From positions 434,001-498,000 of the forward strand of contig NZ_QOZG01000003.1 in assembly GCF_003335045.1 (NCBI RefSeq): a DNA stretch of 64,000 bases, given 5' to 3'. This document shows, piece by piece, positions 1-10,529 of the stretch. Source of the stretch: Paramesorhizobium salinisoli. GTDB lineage: Bacteria; Pseudomonadota; Alphaproteobacteria; Rhizobiales; Rhizobiaceae. How positions within the stretch are numbered: position 1 is the first letter of the stretch; every line of letters begins with the position of its first letter. Made by a program: the position numbers and the translations under genes. The notes beneath the pieces were generated by a model. The model worked only from the letters and a program-made list of their open reading frames with translations, ran no database searches and was not told the DNA's origin.

Positions 1-1
1 C

Positions 2-2089
2 TCGGCCATGTGGAACGAGCATTGTTCCTATAAATCCTCCAAGAAATGGCTGCGCACGTTGCCCACAACCGGCCCGCAGGTCATCCAGGGGCCGGGCGAG
101 AACGCTGGTGTGGTCGATATCGGCGATGGCGATTGCGTCGTCTTCAAGATGGAGAGCCACAACCACCCTTCCTATATCGAGCCCTATCAGGGCGCGGCGA
201 CCGGCGTGGGCGGCATTCTGCGCGACGTCTTCACCATGGGCGCGCGTCCCATCGCGGGGATGAACGCGTTGCGCTTCGGCGCGCCGGACCATCCCAAGAC
301 CCGGCATTTGGTATCGGGCGTGGTCGCCGGCGTCGGCGGCTACGGCAATGCCTTCGGCGTGCCGACCGTCGGCGGCGAAGTGAATTTCGACAAGCGCTAC
401 AATGGCAATATCCTGGTCAACGCCTTCGCAGCAGGCCTTGCCAAGACCGACGCGATCTTCCTCTCGCAAGCAAAGGGCGTTGGCCTGCCCGTCGTCTATC
501 TCGGCGCCAAGACGGGTCGCGATGGCGTCGGCGGAGCGACGATGGCCTCGGCTGAATTCGACGAATCCATCGAGGAAAAGCGCCCGACCGTACAGGTCGG
601 CGATCCCTTCACGGAAAAATGCCTGCTCGAAGCCTGCCTCGAACTCATGGCGTCGGGCGCGGTCATCGCCATTCAGGACATGGGCGCGGCGGGCCTCACC
701 TGCTCGGCGGTCGAGATGGGCGCCAAGGGCGATCTCGGCATCGAGCTGGATCTCGACAAGGTGCCGGTGCGCGAAGCGAGCATGACAGCCTATGAGATGA
801 TGCTTTCCGAAAGCCAGGAGCGCATGCTCATGGTGCTGCGCCCGGAACAGGAAAAGGAAGCAGAGGCAATTTTCCGCAAATGGGGCCTCGACTTCGCCAT
901 CGTCGGCCATACGACGGACGATCTGCGCTTCCGCGTCCTGCATCAGGGCAAGGAAGTCGCCAATCTGCCGATCAAGGAACTGGGCGATGAGGCGCCGGAA
1001 TATGACCGCCCATGGATGGAGCCCGGCCGCCATGCCCCGCTCCCCGCAGAAAACGTCACGGAAGTCGAGGACTATGGCGAAGCCCTCGTCAAGCTCATCG
1101 GCTCGCCCGATCTCTCCTCGCGCCGCTGGGTCTACGAGCAATATGACACGCTGATCCAGGGCAATTCGCTGCAGATCCCCGGCGGCGATGCGGGTGTCGT
1201 TCGTGTCGAAGGCCATGAGACGAAGGCGCTCGCCTTCTCCTCCGATGTCACGCCGCGTTACGTCGAGGCCGACCCGTTCGAAGGCGGCAAACAGGCCGTC
1301 GCCGAATGCTGGCGCAATCTGAGCGCCGTCGGCGCGGAACCGCTCGCGGCCACCGACAACCTCAATTTCGGCAATCCGGAAAAGCCGGAGATCATGGGTC
1401 AGCTCGTCAAGGCTGTTCAGGGCATCGGTGAGGCCTGCCGCGCCCTCTCCTTCCCCATCGTCTCGGGCAATGTCTCGCTCTATAACGAGACCAACGGCGA
1501 GGCGATCCTCCCTACCCCGACCATTGCCGGCGTCGGCCTCATCCCCGACTGGAACGTGATGGCGAAGATCGGCGGCATGCAGGAAGGCGACGTGCTCGTG
1601 CTTCTCGGCGGCGACGGCACGCATCTTGGGCAGTCCATCTATATGCGCGACCTTCTCGACCGCGCCGATGGTCCGCCGCCTCCGGTCGATCTTGCCATGG
1701 AAAAGCGCAACGGCGATTTCGTTCGCTCAGGCATCCGCAACGGCCAGATGACCGCCTGCCACGATCTATCCGATGGCGGTCTTGCGGTGGCGCTTGCTGA
1801 AATGTGCATCAAATCGGGCAAGGGCGCCACGGTCGATATCGGCGAAGGACCCCGCCATGCCCGCCTCTTCGGCGAAGACCAGGCCCGCTATGTCGTCGCA
1901 GCGAAACCGGAGATGGCCAAACTGCTCACGCTCAACGCAGAAGGCTCAGGTGTGCCCTTCCGCACGCTCGGAACGGTCGGTGGCACATCGCTGGTGATGG
2001 ATGGTATTCTCGACGTTGCGGTTGACGATCTGACAAAGGCCAATGAGGGCTGGTTCCCCGCCTATATGACCGGCGTCGTGCTGGATTAG
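2..2089 (+). CDS. purL: Phosphoribosylformylglycinamidine synthase subunit PurL (5' truncated)
   Basis: Catalyses the ATP- and glutamine-dependent conversion of FGAR to FGAM, the fourth step of de novo purine synthesis in the cytoplasm. In bacteria with this short form it works with PurS and PurQ. The reading frame is open from base 2, and the first visible residues (Ser-Ala-Met-Trp-Asn-Glu-His-Cys) match an internal PurL motif, so the real start lies upstream of the window. 695 codons are visible, against about 740 for the family. The Ser-His-Asn-His-Pro motif and Gly-rich ATP-binding segments are present, and the C-terminus looks complete. PurL identification is very secure. Confidence 0.97.
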   Translation, partial: SAMWNEHCSYKSSKKWLRTLPTTGPQVIQGPGENAGVVDIGDGDCVVFKMESHNHPSYIEPYQGAATGVGGILRDVFTMGARPIAGMNALRFGAPDHPKTRHLVSGVVAGVGGYGNAFGVPTVGGEVNFDKRYNGNILVNAFAAGLAKTDAIFLSQAKGVGLPVVYLGAKTGRDGVGGATMASAEFDESIEEKRPTVQVGDPFTEKCLLEACLELMASGAVIAIQDMGAAGLTCSAVEMGAKGDLGIELDLDKVPVREASMTAYEMMLSESQERMLMVLRPEQEKEAEAIFRKWGLDFAIVGHTTDDLRFRVLHQGKEVANLPIKELGDEAPEYDRPWMEPGRHAPLPAENVTEVEDYGEALVKLIGSPDLSSRRWVYEQYDTLIQGNSLQIPGGDAGVVRVEGHETKALAFSSDVTPRYVEADPFEGGKQAVAECWRNLSAVGAEPLAATDNLNFGNPEKPEIMGQLVKAVQGIGEACRALSFPIVSGNVSLYNETNGEAILPTPTIAGVGLIPDWNVMAKIGGMQEGDVLVLLGGDGTHLGQSIYMRDLLDRADGPPPPVDLAMEKRNGDFVRSGIRNGQMTACHDLSDGGLAVALAEMCIKSGKGATVDIGEGPRHARLFGEDQARYVVAAKPEMAKLLTLNAEGSGVPFRTLGTVGGTSLVMDGILDVAVDDLTKANEGWFPAYMTGVVLD

Positions 2090-2245
2090 GAAAAAGCGCC
2101 GAAAAGCCGCCACGATTTTCCGCCAATACATCTGCGTTAAACACAACGGTTGATCACAGCCGTTGTGTCCCTCCTGCTGCAGGCTTCGCCCCACAAGCCT
2201 TCTTCCCCAATCTCACCGCCAAATCCCCTTCCGAGGTCAGCACAC

Positions 2246-2986
2246 ATGCCTGAGACCGCGATGCCCGTCATCGTCTCCTACTACACACCCGCCACGGCCT
2301 ATGAGACATTAGCCCAAAAATTGCAGAAATCCGCCGAGCGCCTAGGGCTCGATACGATCATCGAACCAAGACCTGCAAAATCAAGCTGGGTCGAGAACTG
2401 CGCGGTGAAGGCCAGTTTCATCAGGGATGTCTGGCAGCGTTCGGAGCGGCCGATCTGCTGGGTGGATGCCGATGCCGAGCTCCTGCGCCTTCCCCGCGAA
2501 TTGATGGGTATCGACAGCGATTTTGCCGCAGTGAAGCGTCAGGGATGGAATTTTTCCGGCGGCCAGATCTATTTCGGCAAAAGCGCGGCCGCCGGGCGGC
2601 TCATCGACAGATGGTCCGCCTATTGTTCGGAATATCCCCTGGTCTGGGATCAGGTCAGCCTTGGCTATGCCTGGTGGGAACTGTCGCAGGAACAGGATAT
2701 GAAAACGACGTGGCTCGGCGAGAATATTCTCACCAAGGCTTCGCGGCGTTCCCTCAAGACATGGCTGCGCCGGCGCATCACCAACGCGGCATTCTTCCAT
2801 GTCCAGGAAAGCCGCCGATCCAGAAAAGCCGATGAGCGCAAGGAATTCGGCTCATGGAACATTCCGCAATGGTGGCGCGATGCCGCCGGTGCAAACCGGC
2901 CCTTTCCGCTGACCGCTGCGCAGAGGATCGAGCTCGGCCTCACTGAAGAATACACTCTTTATAAGCCAAGGCTGGCCGCCGCCTAG
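2246..2986 (+). CDS. Putative glycosyltransferase-like protein (nucleotide-diphospho-sugar transferase fold)
   Basis: A 246-residue cytoplasmic-looking protein. It carries a Trp-Val-Asp-Ala-Asp-Ala motif near residue 75, resembling the DxD metal/nucleotide-sugar site of GT-A glycosyltransferases, and a later Trp-Asp-Gln-Val-Ser segment typical of that fold. The acceptor and sugar cannot be told from sequence. I chose the ATG at 2246 because a GAGG ribosome-binding site sits 8 bases before it; the frame is open to 2150 but that extension looks non-coding. It stands alone between purL and bolA, on the same strand. The fold is inferred from motifs only. Confidence 0.6.
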   Translation: MPETAMPVIVSYYTPATAYETLAQKLQKSAERLGLDTIIEPRPAKSSWVENCAVKASFIRDVWQRSERPICWVDADAELLRLPRELMGIDSDFAAVKRQGWNFSGGQIYFGKSAAAGRLIDRWSAYCSEYPLVWDQVSLGYAWWELSQEQDMKTTWLGENILTKASRRSLKTWLRRRITNAAFFHVQESRRSRKADERKEFGSWNIPQWWRDAAGANRPFPLTAAQRIELGLTEEYTLYKPRLAAA

Positions 2987-3132
2987 CGCGTAGCCCCATA
3001 ATGAAATTGGCCGGCAATCGACCGCTTGTTACGATTGACGCCGCCGGCCATTGTCTCCATATCATGGGAAAAGGTTGCCATTTCTCGACTCGTACCGGGT
3101 ATGCGGCAGCCGCCTGAATGGGGAGACTACAA

Positions 3133-3366
3133 ATGGCGATGGACGCACACGACATTCAGAAAATGATCGAGGACGCAATTCCGGACGCGAAGGTGACGAT
3201 CCGCGATCTCGCCGGCGATGGCGATCATTATGCGGCCGAAGTCGTCGCGGAGAGCTTTCGTGGAAAGTCCCGCGTTCAACAGCATCAGATGGTCTATGAT
3301 GCGCTGAAAGGCAATATGGGCGGCGTGCTACACGCCCTGGCGCTTCAGACAAGCGCACCGGAGTGA
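3133..3366 (+). CDS. bolA: BolA family protein
   Basis: A 77-residue BolA-type protein. BolA proteins pair with monothiol CGFS glutaredoxins to bind and move [2Fe-2S] clusters or to sense iron. The sequence shows the family pattern: an N-terminal helix (Ile-Gln-Lys-Met-Ile), Asp-Leu-Ala-Gly-Asp-Gly-Asp-His-Tyr, a Phe-Arg-Gly-Lys-Ser loop and a conserved His (Gln-His-Gln-Met-Val-Tyr). The start at 3133 follows a GGGAGA ribosome-binding site; an in-frame ATG at 3118 lies upstream of that site. The gene for its usual partner, grxD, is next on the same strand, as in many alphaproteobacteria. Confidence 0.92.
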   Translation: MAMDAHDIQKMIEDAIPDAKVTIRDLAGDGDHYAAEVVAESFRGKSRVQQHQMVYDALKGNMGGVLHALALQTSAPE

Positions 3367-3706
3367 ACGCCGCGTCCTGATAGGTTTGCTTTAACGTTTC
3401 GCGTTCCGCGCTCTGCTGAATGCGGCGACTGCCATATTGACCAGTTCCGCATGGATTCGCTTCGGGTGCGGCTTGCAGTAACGGACATTTCCCTAACCGC
3501 CGCCATGTTGGAGGCAGGGTTCCAGACGTCAACCGCGAGTTTCGCCGCGTCACGTCCCTCAGCCCGGCCGCATGGCGGGGCCAAAACCAGGGATCGTCAG
3601 GATAATCGCTTTCCCGCATTGCACCCCGGCGCTTCCTGCCATAAATATCACTAAACGAGTGCTTACTTTGCCGGACTCCCTCCCCCGGCGCGGAAAGGAA
3701 GACGAA
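3367..3706. other. Intergenic region between bolA and grxD
   Basis: A 340-base stretch without a convincing gene. Short open frames on both strands have no recognisable family content. The last bases hold the AAAGGAA ribosome-binding site of grxD. No tRNA, repeat or strong hairpin was seen. Confidence 0.5.
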
Positions 3707-4039
3707 ATGAGCGGCATCAGTGAATTCATCGGCAATGAAGTCAAGAGCAACGACGTTGTGCTCTTCATGAAGGGCACGCCCGGATTTCCGCAATGCGGCT
3801 TTTCCGGCCAGGTTGTGCAGATTCTCGATTATATCGGCGTCGATTACAAAGGCATCAACGTGCTGTCCTCCGACGAACTTCGTCAGGGCATCAAGGAATA
3901 TTCAAATTGGCCGACCATCCCACAGCTCTACGTAAAGGGTGAATTTGTCGGCGGCTGCGACATTATCCGTGAAATGTTCCAGGCCGGAGAGCTTCAGGAG
4001 CTGTTCACCGGCAAGGGCATCGCCACCAAGGCCGCCTGA
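3707..4039 (+). CDS. grxD: Monothiol glutaredoxin, Grx4 family
   Basis: A 110-residue cytoplasmic iron-sulfur cluster carrier. The single active-site cysteine is Cys30 in Pro-Gln-Cys-Gly-Phe-Ser, the CGFS signature of Grx4/GrxD, followed by the conserved Trp-Pro-Thr-Ile-Pro-Gln-Leu-Tyr and Gly-Gly-Cys-Asp glutathione-binding segments. The start at 3707 follows AAAGGAA with good spacing; the frame is open further upstream but that part is not family-like. It sits downstream of bolA, its usual functional partner. A hairpin terminator follows at about 4079. Confidence 0.96.
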   Translation: MSGISEFIGNEVKSNDVVLFMKGTPGFPQCGFSGQVVQILDYIGVDYKGINVLSSDELRQGIKEYSNWPTIPQLYVKGEFVGGCDIIREMFQAGELQELFTGKGIATKAA

Positions 4040-4078
4040 TCGGATATTGCAGCAACTTCCAGGCGTTCGGAAGTTTGC

Positions 4079-4106
4079 AAGGCGTCGGCATTCCGACGCC
4101 TTTCTC
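4079..4106 (+). terminator. Rho-independent terminator after grxD
   Basis: A 10-base stem (AAGGCGTCGG paired with CCGACGCCTT) with a four-base loop, followed by TTTCTCGTT. It lies 40 bases after the grxD stop codon and ends that transcript. Confidence 0.7.
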
Positions 4107-4251
4107 GTTGAGTCGATCACGAGCGTTGTTCTTTTTGGAATCAGGGAACGGCTCTCCTCCAGGTTTTCACGCAAGGTCCGATGAAAAAGCAGTCGCTGCT
4201 TTCCAGATGAAGTCAGTTCCCGGACTTGCTCAATGAGACGATAGCCGAGCC

Positions 4252-5526
4252 ATGACCACGGATTTGCCGACGACCAACCTCCAGCAATTGAAGACGCAGA
4301 TCGGGCGCATCGAGTTCATCTCGCTGATCGCGGCATTGATGGCGATCAATTCGCTCGCCATCGATATCATGTTGCCCGGATTGCAGGAGATCGGCGCAAG
4401 CCTCGGCGTGACGTCCGAAAACCATCGGCAATATGTCATCTCGGCCTATCTCTTCGGCTTCGGCGTTTCGCAGCTTGCCTATGGCCCGATCAGCGACCGC
4501 TTTGGCCGGCGCGCGCCTCTGCTGATCGGTCTTGTAATTTATGTTCTCTCCGCCATCGGGGCCGCCCTCTCGCCAAGTTTCGCGATGCTTCTCGGCTTCC
4601 GCGTTCTTCAGGGCGTCGGCGCTGCGGCCACGCGCGTCATCGCCATCTCCATCGTGCGTGACACATTCGACGGACGGCAGATGGCCGAGGTCATGTCGCT
4701 CGTCATGATGGTATTCATGATCATTCCGGTCATAGCGCCGGCCACGGGTCAGTTCATCATGCTTTTCGGCGAATGGCATATGATCTTCGCCTTCATGGCC
4801 GTAGGGGCGCTTGCCATCGCGTTGTGGGCGTTCTTCCGTCTTCCCGAGACGCTTGCCCGGGAGAACCGTCGGCCTTTCACTGCGGGATCGGTCGCCAGGG
4901 GATTTGCCATCGTGCTCACCAATCGTGCGGCGCTCTGCTACACGCTTGCCACGTCCTTCATGCTCGGTGCACTCTTCGGCTTCATCAATTCAGCCCAGCA
5001 GATCTATGTCGATATTTATGGGCTCAACGAATTGTTCCCGATCGCCTTTGCCGCGGTCGCGGCGACTATGGCGCTGTCGTCGTTCCTCAATTCACGCCTT
5101 GTCGGGCGCTTTGGCATGCGCCGCATCTCCCATACCATGCTGCTGGTCTTCATCCTCGTCAGCCTGATCTGGCTCGTCCTGTCGATGCAAGGCAACGACG
5201 CCGTCCCGTTCCCGCTTTTCCTCCTGATGTTCGCCACCGTTATGTTCTGCTTCGGCTCGATCGGCGCGAATTTCAATTCGCTTGCCATGGAGCCGCTTGG
5301 CAAGGTCGCAGGCACGGCGTCATCGGTGCTTGGCTTTACGCAGACGCTGATCGGGGCAACGATCGGCGCCATCATCGGGCAGACCTTCGATGGCACGACG
5401 ACGCCCATAGCAGCGGGTTATTTCTTGCTCGGTGCCATCGCCCTGATCTGCGTGCTCTTCGCCGAACGGGGAAAACTGTTCCAGCCGCATAACGCACCGG
5501 CGCCACAGGTCATCGATCCACATTAA
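4252..5526 (+). CDS. MFS transporter, Bcr/CflA-type drug exporter family
   Basis: A 424-residue inner-membrane protein with about twelve hydrophobic segments. It carries the major facilitator motif between TM2 and TM3 (Gly-Pro-Ile-Ser-Asp-Arg-Phe-Gly-Arg-Arg), and its overall pattern resembles Bcr/CflA proton-coupled drug antiporters. The substrate cannot be predicted. The gene is monocistronic, starting about 210 bases after grxD and converging on the phosphatase-family gene that ends at 5646. Family assignment is firm, the drug specificity is not. Confidence 0.85.
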   Translation: MTTDLPTTNLQQLKTQIGRIEFISLIAALMAINSLAIDIMLPGLQEIGASLGVTSENHRQYVISAYLFGFGVSQLAYGPISDRFGRRAPLLIGLVIYVLSAIGAALSPSFAMLLGFRVLQGVGAAATRVIAISIVRDTFDGRQMAEVMSLVMMVFMIIPVIAPATGQFIMLFGEWHMIFAFMAVGALAIALWAFFRLPETLARENRRPFTAGSVARGFAIVLTNRAALCYTLATSFMLGALFGFINSAQQIYVDIYGLNELFPIAFAAVAATMALSSFLNSRLVGRFGMRRISHTMLLVFILVSLIWLVLSMQGNDAVPFPLFLLMFATVMFCFGSIGANFNSLAMEPLGKVAGTASSVLGFTQTLIGATIGAIIGQTFDGTTTPIAAGYFLLGAIALICVLFAERGKLFQPHNAPAPQVIDPH

Positions 5527-5645
5527 AGCGTCGAGCGTCCAATTGGGAGGCGCGACGAGGCTGGCCACGGTGCAAGATTCCGGAACGATCCCAACGAAGA
5601 ACCGTTTCGCTTTCCGGCATCAGCTCTATCCGCTATCTGACTGGA

Positions 5646-6470
5646 CTATTCCGCCCAGAGCGCCTCGCGCAATTCCCTCCAGCTTGCCTTGTCAGGCGCG
5701 ATCATCAGCCCGCCGCCGACATGCGAGGGCAAATAGGCGCTGCCGTCAAACCGCGCGGCATGGCCGCCGGCCTCTGTGTGGATGAGCACACCCCCCAGAT
5801 GGTCCCAGGGCATGAGCTTGCCATAGACGGCAAAATGCGCATATCCGCTGGCGATCACCCGATATTCATGCGCTGCGCAGCGATAGCCGATCTGCGCCAG
5901 GCATTTGGCATGGTTTCGCGCCAGACGCGTACGCTCGGGTTCGGGCAGATATGGCCATGAAATTGCGCCTGTCATCTCGGAGACGGAAACCGGTTCGGCC
6001 ACACCAACCTTTTCCAATGAATTATCGGATCTGCGGATATGGCTGCCTGCGCCGCGCATGCCGATAAGCCAATCCTGCCCCACCGGATCATGGATGATGC
6101 CGGCTACCGTTTCGCCATTGACCACCACGGCAAGCATGACGCCGAACAGCGGAACGTCAGAAGCAAAATTATACGTGCCGTCGACTGGATCGATGACGAA
6201 GGCAAGCCGGGCATCGCCCAACCCGTCGAGGAGCGCCGGATTGTCGCTGCATGCCTCCTCGCCAATCACAAGCGCATCGGGATAGCGCTCTTGCAATGCC
6301 TTGGTGATAACGCGCTCGGCGTTCACGTCAGCCTCGGTGACGAGATCGGAGGCAGAGGTTTTCTGCCTGATATCGCCTTTGCCAAGCCGCCGGAAGCGCG
6401 GCATGATCTCGGCCTTCGCCGTCTCCGCCAGAAGATCGGCCAGCCAGTCGATACTCTTTTCATCAAACAT
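5646..6470 (-). CDS. Inositol monophosphatase family protein
   Basis: A 274-residue Mg2+-dependent sugar or nucleotide phosphatase. The metal-binding motifs are visible: Gly-Glu-Glu near the first third, then Ile-Asp-Pro-Val-Asp-Gly-Thr and a C-terminal Pro-Trp-Asp-His-Leu-Gly-Gly. The true substrate could be inositol phosphate, histidinol phosphate or 3'-phosphoadenosine 5'-phosphate; the sequence does not decide this. Its start overlaps the end of ttcA by 8 bases, so the two are probably cotranscribed and translationally coupled. Confidence 0.88.
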   Translation of the reverse strand: MFDEKSIDWLADLLAETAKAEIMPRFRRLGKGDIRQKTSASDLVTEADVNAERVITKALQERYPDALVIGEEACSDNPALLDGLGDARLAFVIDPVDGTYNFASDVPLFGVMLAVVVNGETVAGIIHDPVGQDWLIGMRGAGSHIRRSDNSLEKVGVAEPVSVSEMTGAISWPYLPEPERTRLARNHAKCLAQIGYRCAAHEYRVIASGYAHFAVYGKLMPWDHLGGVLIHTEAGGHAARFDGSAYLPSHVGGGLMIAPDKASWRELREALWAE

Positions 6471-7332
6471 CGTGGGTCCCTGTCATGGATTGCAGCCCGG
6501 CAAAATCGAACAATTGACGGTCGAGAAGATGGCTCGGCCGCACATGGGCAAGCGCGCGGATCATCGTTTCCTTACGGCCCGGCATGCGCTTTTCGATGTC
6601 GGCCAGCATCGCCTTCATCGCATTGCGCTGCAGCCCGTCCTGGCTGCCGCAAAGATCGCATGGGATGATCGGAAAGCGCATGGCAGAGGCGAATTTCTCC
6701 AGATCCTCCTCCGCCGCATAGGCAAGCGGGCGCAGCAACATCAGGTCGCCCTCGTCATTGACGAGTTTCGGCGGCATCGCCGCAAGCCTCCCGCCATGGA
6801 AGAAATTCATGAAGAAGGTTTCGAGAATATCCTCGCGGTGATGGCCAAGCACCAGCGCCGAACAGCCCTCCTCGCGCGCCACGCGATAGAGATTGCCGCG
6901 CCGCAGACGCGAGCAGAGCGAGCAATAGGTCTGGTTCTCAGGCACCTTCTCGGTGACGATCGAATAGGTGTCCCTGTATTCGATGCGATGCGGTATCCCA
7001 TAGCGCGTCAGGAATTCCGGCAGGATATGCTTGGGAAAATTCGGTTGCCCCTGGTCGAGATTGCAGGCGATGAGATCGACGGGAAGCAGTCCCCGCCATT
7101 TCAGATCGAGCAGCAGCGCGAGGAGCCCATAGGAATCTTTCCCACCCGAAAGACCGACCAGCCAGCGCTCACCGGATTTGACCATGCCGAAATCCTCGAT
7201 CGCCTGCCGCGTCTGGCGCAGGAGACGCTTGCGCAGCTTGTTGAAGGCCACCGACGACGGCACGTCGCGGAACAGCGGATGGCAGCCATCGGCATCGGGA
7301 TCGGAGGGGAAATCTGGATCGTGAACGGTCAT
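6463..7332 (-). CDS. ttcA: tRNA 2-thiocytidine biosynthesis protein TtcA
   Basis: Thiolates cytidine 32 of certain tRNAs, using ATP and an iron-sulfur cluster. The 289-residue protein has the PP-loop ATP-pyrophosphatase motif Ser-Gly-Gly-Lys-Asp-Ser at residues 62-67, a Cys-x-x-Cys pair at 137/140 and a later Cys-Asp-Leu-Cys. I placed the start at the ATG at 7332, behind an AAGGAAGG ribosome-binding site; a TTG start at 7368 is possible but has no such site. It overlaps the downstream phosphatase gene by 8 bases. Confidence 0.92.
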   Translation of the reverse strand: MTVHDPDFPSDPDADGCHPLFRDVPSSVAFNKLRKRLLRQTRQAIEDFGMVKSGERWLVGLSGGKDSYGLLALLLDLKWRGLLPVDLIACNLDQGQPNFPKHILPEFLTRYGIPHRIEYRDTYSIVTEKVPENQTYCSLCSRLRRGNLYRVAREEGCSALVLGHHREDILETFFMNFFHGGRLAAMPPKLVNDEGDLMLLRPLAYAAEEDLEKFASAMRFPIIPCDLCGSQDGLQRNAMKAMLADIEKRMPGRKETMIRALAHVRPSHLLDRQLFDFAGLQSMTGTHDV

Positions 7333-7392
7333 GGCCCTTCCTTTATCCGGCGGATGCGACAAACGCAAAACACAAAGGAATCCGAAACAGGA

Positions 7393-8322
7393 TCAGGAAC
7401 CGAAAATCGACCAACCTGTCCGGTGCGCCAAGAGTTCAAGCGCGGCAGCGCCGACCTGCGAATTTCCATATTCATTGAGACCCGGCGACCAGACCGCGAT
7501 CGATGCCTTGCCGGGAGCCACCGCGAGGATACCACCGCCGACACCGCTCTTGCCTGGCAAACCGACGCGAAAGGCGAAATCGCCCGAACCATCATAATGG
7601 CCGCACATCAGCATGAGCGAATTGATGCGCCGCGCCCGCTCCCGCGAAACGACGCGATTTCCGAGCAGGGGATCGTTTCCGCCGGCTGCGAGATAGAGCC
7701 CGGCCCGCGCGAGCTGCCGGCAGGACATGGCCAATGCGCAATGATGAACATAGACGCCGAGAACATGCTCCACCGGATGGTCGAGCCTGCCGAAGGAGCG
7801 CATGAAATTGGCAAGCGCTATATTGCGGTAGCCCGTCTCGGCTTCCGACTTTGCCACTTCATGGTCGATGGCGATGCTGTCGTCCCCGGCGAGAAAACGC
7901 GCGAAATGAACGATCTCGCCAATCGCCTCACGCGGCTGATGTCCGGCGAGAATCAGATCCGCCACGGCGATGGCACCCGCATTGATGAACGGATTGCGCG
8001 GCTTGCCCTTCTCATATTCGAGCTGGACGATGGAATTGAACGCCGAGCCGGACGGCTCGCGCCCGACACGGGTCCAGAGCGTGTCGCCGGCCTTGCCGAG
8101 CGCCAGCGTCAGCGTGAAGACCTTGGAAATGCTTTGGATGGAGAAAGATGTTTCCGCATCGCCGACGACATGGAAACCGCCGTCCAGCGTCGCCACCGCG
8201 ATGCCGAACTGTTTCGGATCGACCTTGGCGAGTTCGGGAATATAGTCGGCGATCTTGCCCTCCCCGATATGGCTCTTGAGATCGCGATAGACGCCCTCGA
8301 CCAGTTCCTGAAGCTCGCTCAT
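7393..8322 (-). CDS. glsA: Glutaminase
   Basis: Hydrolyses glutamine to glutamate and ammonia; a serine-dependent enzyme of the beta-lactamase-like glutaminase family. The 309-residue length matches bacterial GlsA. The catalytic Ser-x-x-Lys lies in [10 protein letters not shown], and Asn-Ala-Gly-Ala-Ile and the C-terminal Gly-x-Gly-Gly-Gly-Ile-Leu segments are present. The ATG at 8322 is preceded by GGAG; an upstream in-frame start at 8370 would run into the rpsD terminator and is rejected. It lies just upstream of ttcA on the same strand. Confidence 0.94.
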   Translation of the reverse strand: MSELQELVEGVYRDLKSHIGEGKIADYIPELAKVDPKQFGIAVATLDGGFHVVGDAETSFSIQSISKVFTLTLALGKAGDTLWTRVGREPSGSAFNSIVQLEYEKGKPRNPFINAGAIAVADLILAGHQPREAIGEIVHFARFLAGDDSIAIDHEVAKSEAETGYRNIALANFMRSFGRLDHPVEHVLGVYVHHCALAMSCRQLARAGLYLAAGGNDPLLGNRVVSRERARRINSLMLMCGHYDGSGDFAFRVGLPGKSGVGGGILAVAPGKASIAVWSPGLNEYGNSQVGAAALELLAHRTGWSIFGS

Positions 8323-8368
8323 CCGCCTCTCCGCCACCTTTCCTGTCCCAAACCTGTCTCCCAGATAC

Positions 8369-8405
8369 AAAAAAGCCGCCCTGTATGAACAGGGCGGCTT
8401 CTTTC
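8369..8405 (-). terminator. Terminator downstream of rpsD
   Basis: A perfect 10-base stem (GCCGCCCTGT with ACAGGGCGGC, four-base loop). Read on the minus strand it is followed by a run of six T residues. It begins 17 bases after the rpsD stop codon. Confidence 0.85.
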
Positions 8406-8421
8406 TAAACTGTCGAAAACC

Positions 8422-9039
8422 TTAGCGCGAATAGAATTCGACGACCAGGCTTGGCTCCATTTTCACCGGATAGGGTACATCCGAGAAAGCCGGTATACGG
8501 GTGAACTTGGCGGTCATCTTGTTGTGATCGACCTCGATATATTCCGGCACGTCGCGCTCGGCGAGCTGTGCTGCTTCGAGAACCAGAGCGAGCTGCTTCG
8601 ACTTCTCGCGCACTTCGATCACATCGCCCGGCTTGACGCGGTACGACTGGATGTTGACGCGGCGGCCGTTGACATTGATGTGGCCGTGATTGACGAACTG
8701 GCGCGCTGCGAAGATCGTCGGAACGAACTTGGCGCGGTAGACAATGGCGTCGAGACGCGTCTCCAGAATGCCGATCAGGTGCTCGCCCGTATCGCCCTTG
8801 CGGCGGGAAGCTTCCTCATAGACCTTGCGGAACTGCTTTTCCGAAATGTCGCCGTAATAGCCCTTGAGCTTCTGCTTGGCGCGCAGCTGCACGCCGAAGT
8901 CGGAAAGCTTGCCCTTGCGGCGCTGACCGTGCTGGCCGGGGCCGTATTCGCGGCGGTTGACCGGGGACTTCGGACGGCCCCAGATATTTTCGCCGAGACG
9001 GCGGTCGATCTTGTATTTTGCGGATTCGCGCTTGCTCAT
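8422..9039 (-). CDS. rpsD: 30S ribosomal protein S4
   Basis: A primary 16S rRNA-binding protein of the small subunit. The 205-residue product begins Met-Ser-Lys-Arg-Glu-Ser and contains the S4 RNA-binding domain (Arg-Leu-Asp and Phe-Val-Asn-His-Gly-His-Ile segments). The ATG at 9039 follows AAGGGAA; the open frame further upstream (to 9171) is not S4-like. As is usual in alphaproteobacteria, it stands apart from the main ribosomal protein operons. A strong hairpin terminator follows it. Confidence 0.98.
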   Translation of the reverse strand: MSKRESAKYKIDRRLGENIWGRPKSPVNRREYGPGQHGQRRKGKLSDFGVQLRAKQKLKGYYGDISEKQFRKVYEEASRRKGDTGEHLIGILETRLDAIVYRAKFVPTIFAARQFVNHGHINVNGRRVNIQSYRVKPGDVIEVREKSKQLALVLEAAQLAERDVPEYIEVDHNKMTAKFTRIPAFSDVPYPVKMEPSLVVEFYSR

Positions 9040-9212
9040 CGCATTTCCCTTCAAACGTTGACGATCGAAGCTCAACACTCCGATCAAGGAAACGCGCCCT
9101 CCTCTGCCCTCCGTTTTCGAGGACTGACAGGATGATGCCCGCACGCTTTGCGGCATACATCCACGGGACACGTCAAATGAAACGCAGAGCTGAAAAGCCC
9201 TGCGCTGGCTGG

Positions 9213-9241
9213 CTTCTAGACAGGGCTTGTCCCTATGTCAA
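9213..9241 (-). promoter_or_regulatory. Candidate rpsD promoter
   Basis: On the minus strand there is a TTGACA box at 9241-9236, a 17-base spacer and TAGAAG at 9218-9213. That is a perfect -35 and a 4/6 -10 for the housekeeping sigma factor, about 175 bases before the rpsD start. The rest of the 9040-9376 gap shows no other feature apart from the ribosome-binding site of the next gene (AGGAG at 9361). Confidence 0.45.
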
Positions 9242-9376
9242 GCTTTGAAGCCGATTGCGCGCGCGGAACATCAGCCAATTTTGATACGTTTTGTCACCAA
9301 GCGTGACACGATGCTTAGCCATCGCATGGCAATATAGGACTATCACTAGAAATGTGAAACAGGAGAAAGATCGCCC

Positions 9377-10447
9377 GTGAACCTTTCCTTCCAGCGACCG
9401 TTACGCAACGGCTTTCTAGCGATGATAGCCGCAACGATCGGGCTTCTCATCTCTCCTGCTGCTGATATTCCCGTAATGTCGAGCCAGGCGAAGGCTGAAA
9501 ACATTCTCGATGTCTTCAAGCCCAGGGCCACCAGGAAGAAAACGGTCAGAACCAGACGGGCTGCGCCCCGCAAACAGAGCCAGCGCCCGCGTCGCGCCTC
9601 CCCCATCACCAGCGCCGCCAGCCCTACCCAGATGCCGGGTACCATTCCCATTCCGCAGCCGAGGCCAAGCCCGGAAGAAGAAAAGCAGCCCACAGCCAAT
9701 GAGCTCAAGGCTGAACAGCCCAGATCGGAACCGAAAGAGCCCGCCCCCACAGCTGCACCCCGGGAAGAGCCTGAAGACAAAAAGCGCAAGGACGCCACCC
9801 CTCAGTCACAACCGCCCGTTCCTGCAGCGCCGCCTGCAAAGCCCGACGAGGCAGAGCCGCATGACGAGAAAGACGCCGGGACGCAGGACAAGCGGATCTA
9901 TCAGTCCGCCTGCCCCGCGCTGATGAATGGCGAAGTCCAGGGCACGCTCATTGCGCCTCTGTCCGAGGGGATGTGCGGAGAAAGATCGCCGCTGTCGCTT
10001 GCCGCCATCGGCAAGGAAAATCCTTTGCGGTTTATCGCGCCGATCACCACCAACTGCTCGATGGCCGTCACGCTCGCGCAATGGGCGAAGGAGGTGCGCA
10101 TAGCGGCGCTGAAATCCTTCAATGCAGAGATCGAGGCGATTGGCACCGGTTCGGATTATCAGTGCCGAAAAGTCAATGGCGGGTCCGCCGGCCGCACGTC
10201 CGAACACGCCTTTGCCAATGCGCTCGACATCATGTCCTTCAGCTTCAGGAATGGCCTGAAGACGGAACTTGCAACGGGCTGGAACGGAACGCCGGAAGAG
10301 AAGGAATTCTGGCGCGCAATTCATAAGACGAGTTGCGACATGTTCATGACCGTTATCGGTCCCGATGGCGACGCGGCGCACAAAACCAATCTTCATCTCG
10401 ACCAGGGCTGCCATGGCGGCAGTTGCACGTCGCGCATCTGCCAGTAG
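9377..10447 (+). CDS. Extensin-like C-terminal domain protein (secreted, LAS-metallopeptidase-like)
   Basis: A 356-residue exported protein. It has an N-terminal hydrophobic signal/anchor, then a long Pro/Ala/Lys/Glu-rich linker (about residues 45-170), then a C-terminal extensin-like domain. That domain shows Ser-Glu-His-Ala near residue 277, Ala-Leu-Asp-Ile and Asn-Leu-His-Leu-Asp, a His/Asp/His set that resembles the zinc ligands of D-Ala-D-Ala peptidases of the LAS group, plus several paired cysteines. A cell-wall role is inference. The GTG at 9377 follows an AGGAG site. Confidence 0.75.
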   Translation: MNLSFQRPLRNGFLAMIAATIGLLISPAADIPVMSSQAKAENILDVFKPRATRKKTVRTRRAAPRKQSQRPRRASPITSAASPTQMPGTIPIPQPRPSPEEEKQPTANELKAEQPRSEPKEPAPTAAPREEPEDKKRKDATPQSQPPVPAAPPAKPDEAEPHDEKDAGTQDKRIYQSACPALMNGEVQGTLIAPLSEGMCGERSPLSLAAIGKENPLRFIAPITTNCSMAVTLAQWAKEVRIAALKSFNAEIEAIGTGSDYQCRKVNGGSAGRTSEHAFANALDIMSFSFRNGLKTELATGWNGTPEEKEFWRAIHKTSCDMFMTVIGPDGDAAHKTNLHLDQGCHGGSCTSRICQ

Positions 10448-10529
10448 ACGAAAAGTTTTCATCAACACAAAAATAACCCGATCGGCGGAATATTCTTTTG
10501 ATCGGCTCTCAATACGAGGAATCACTGAA

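Noticed and set aside
2996..3060. GGCCGGC / GCCGGCC inverted repeat after the glycosyltransferase-like gene as a terminator
   Set aside because: The loop is long, the arms are short and there is no T run, so it is not convincing.
3062..3793. A 243-codon minus-strand frame over bolA and the grxD start
   Set aside because: It overlaps two real genes in antisense and resembles nothing known.
6301..8388. A 695-codon open frame on the plus strand
   Set aside because: It runs antisense to ttcA and glsA, which have clear family motifs, and its own translation shows no recognisable domain. High-GC sequence commonly leaves such frames open.
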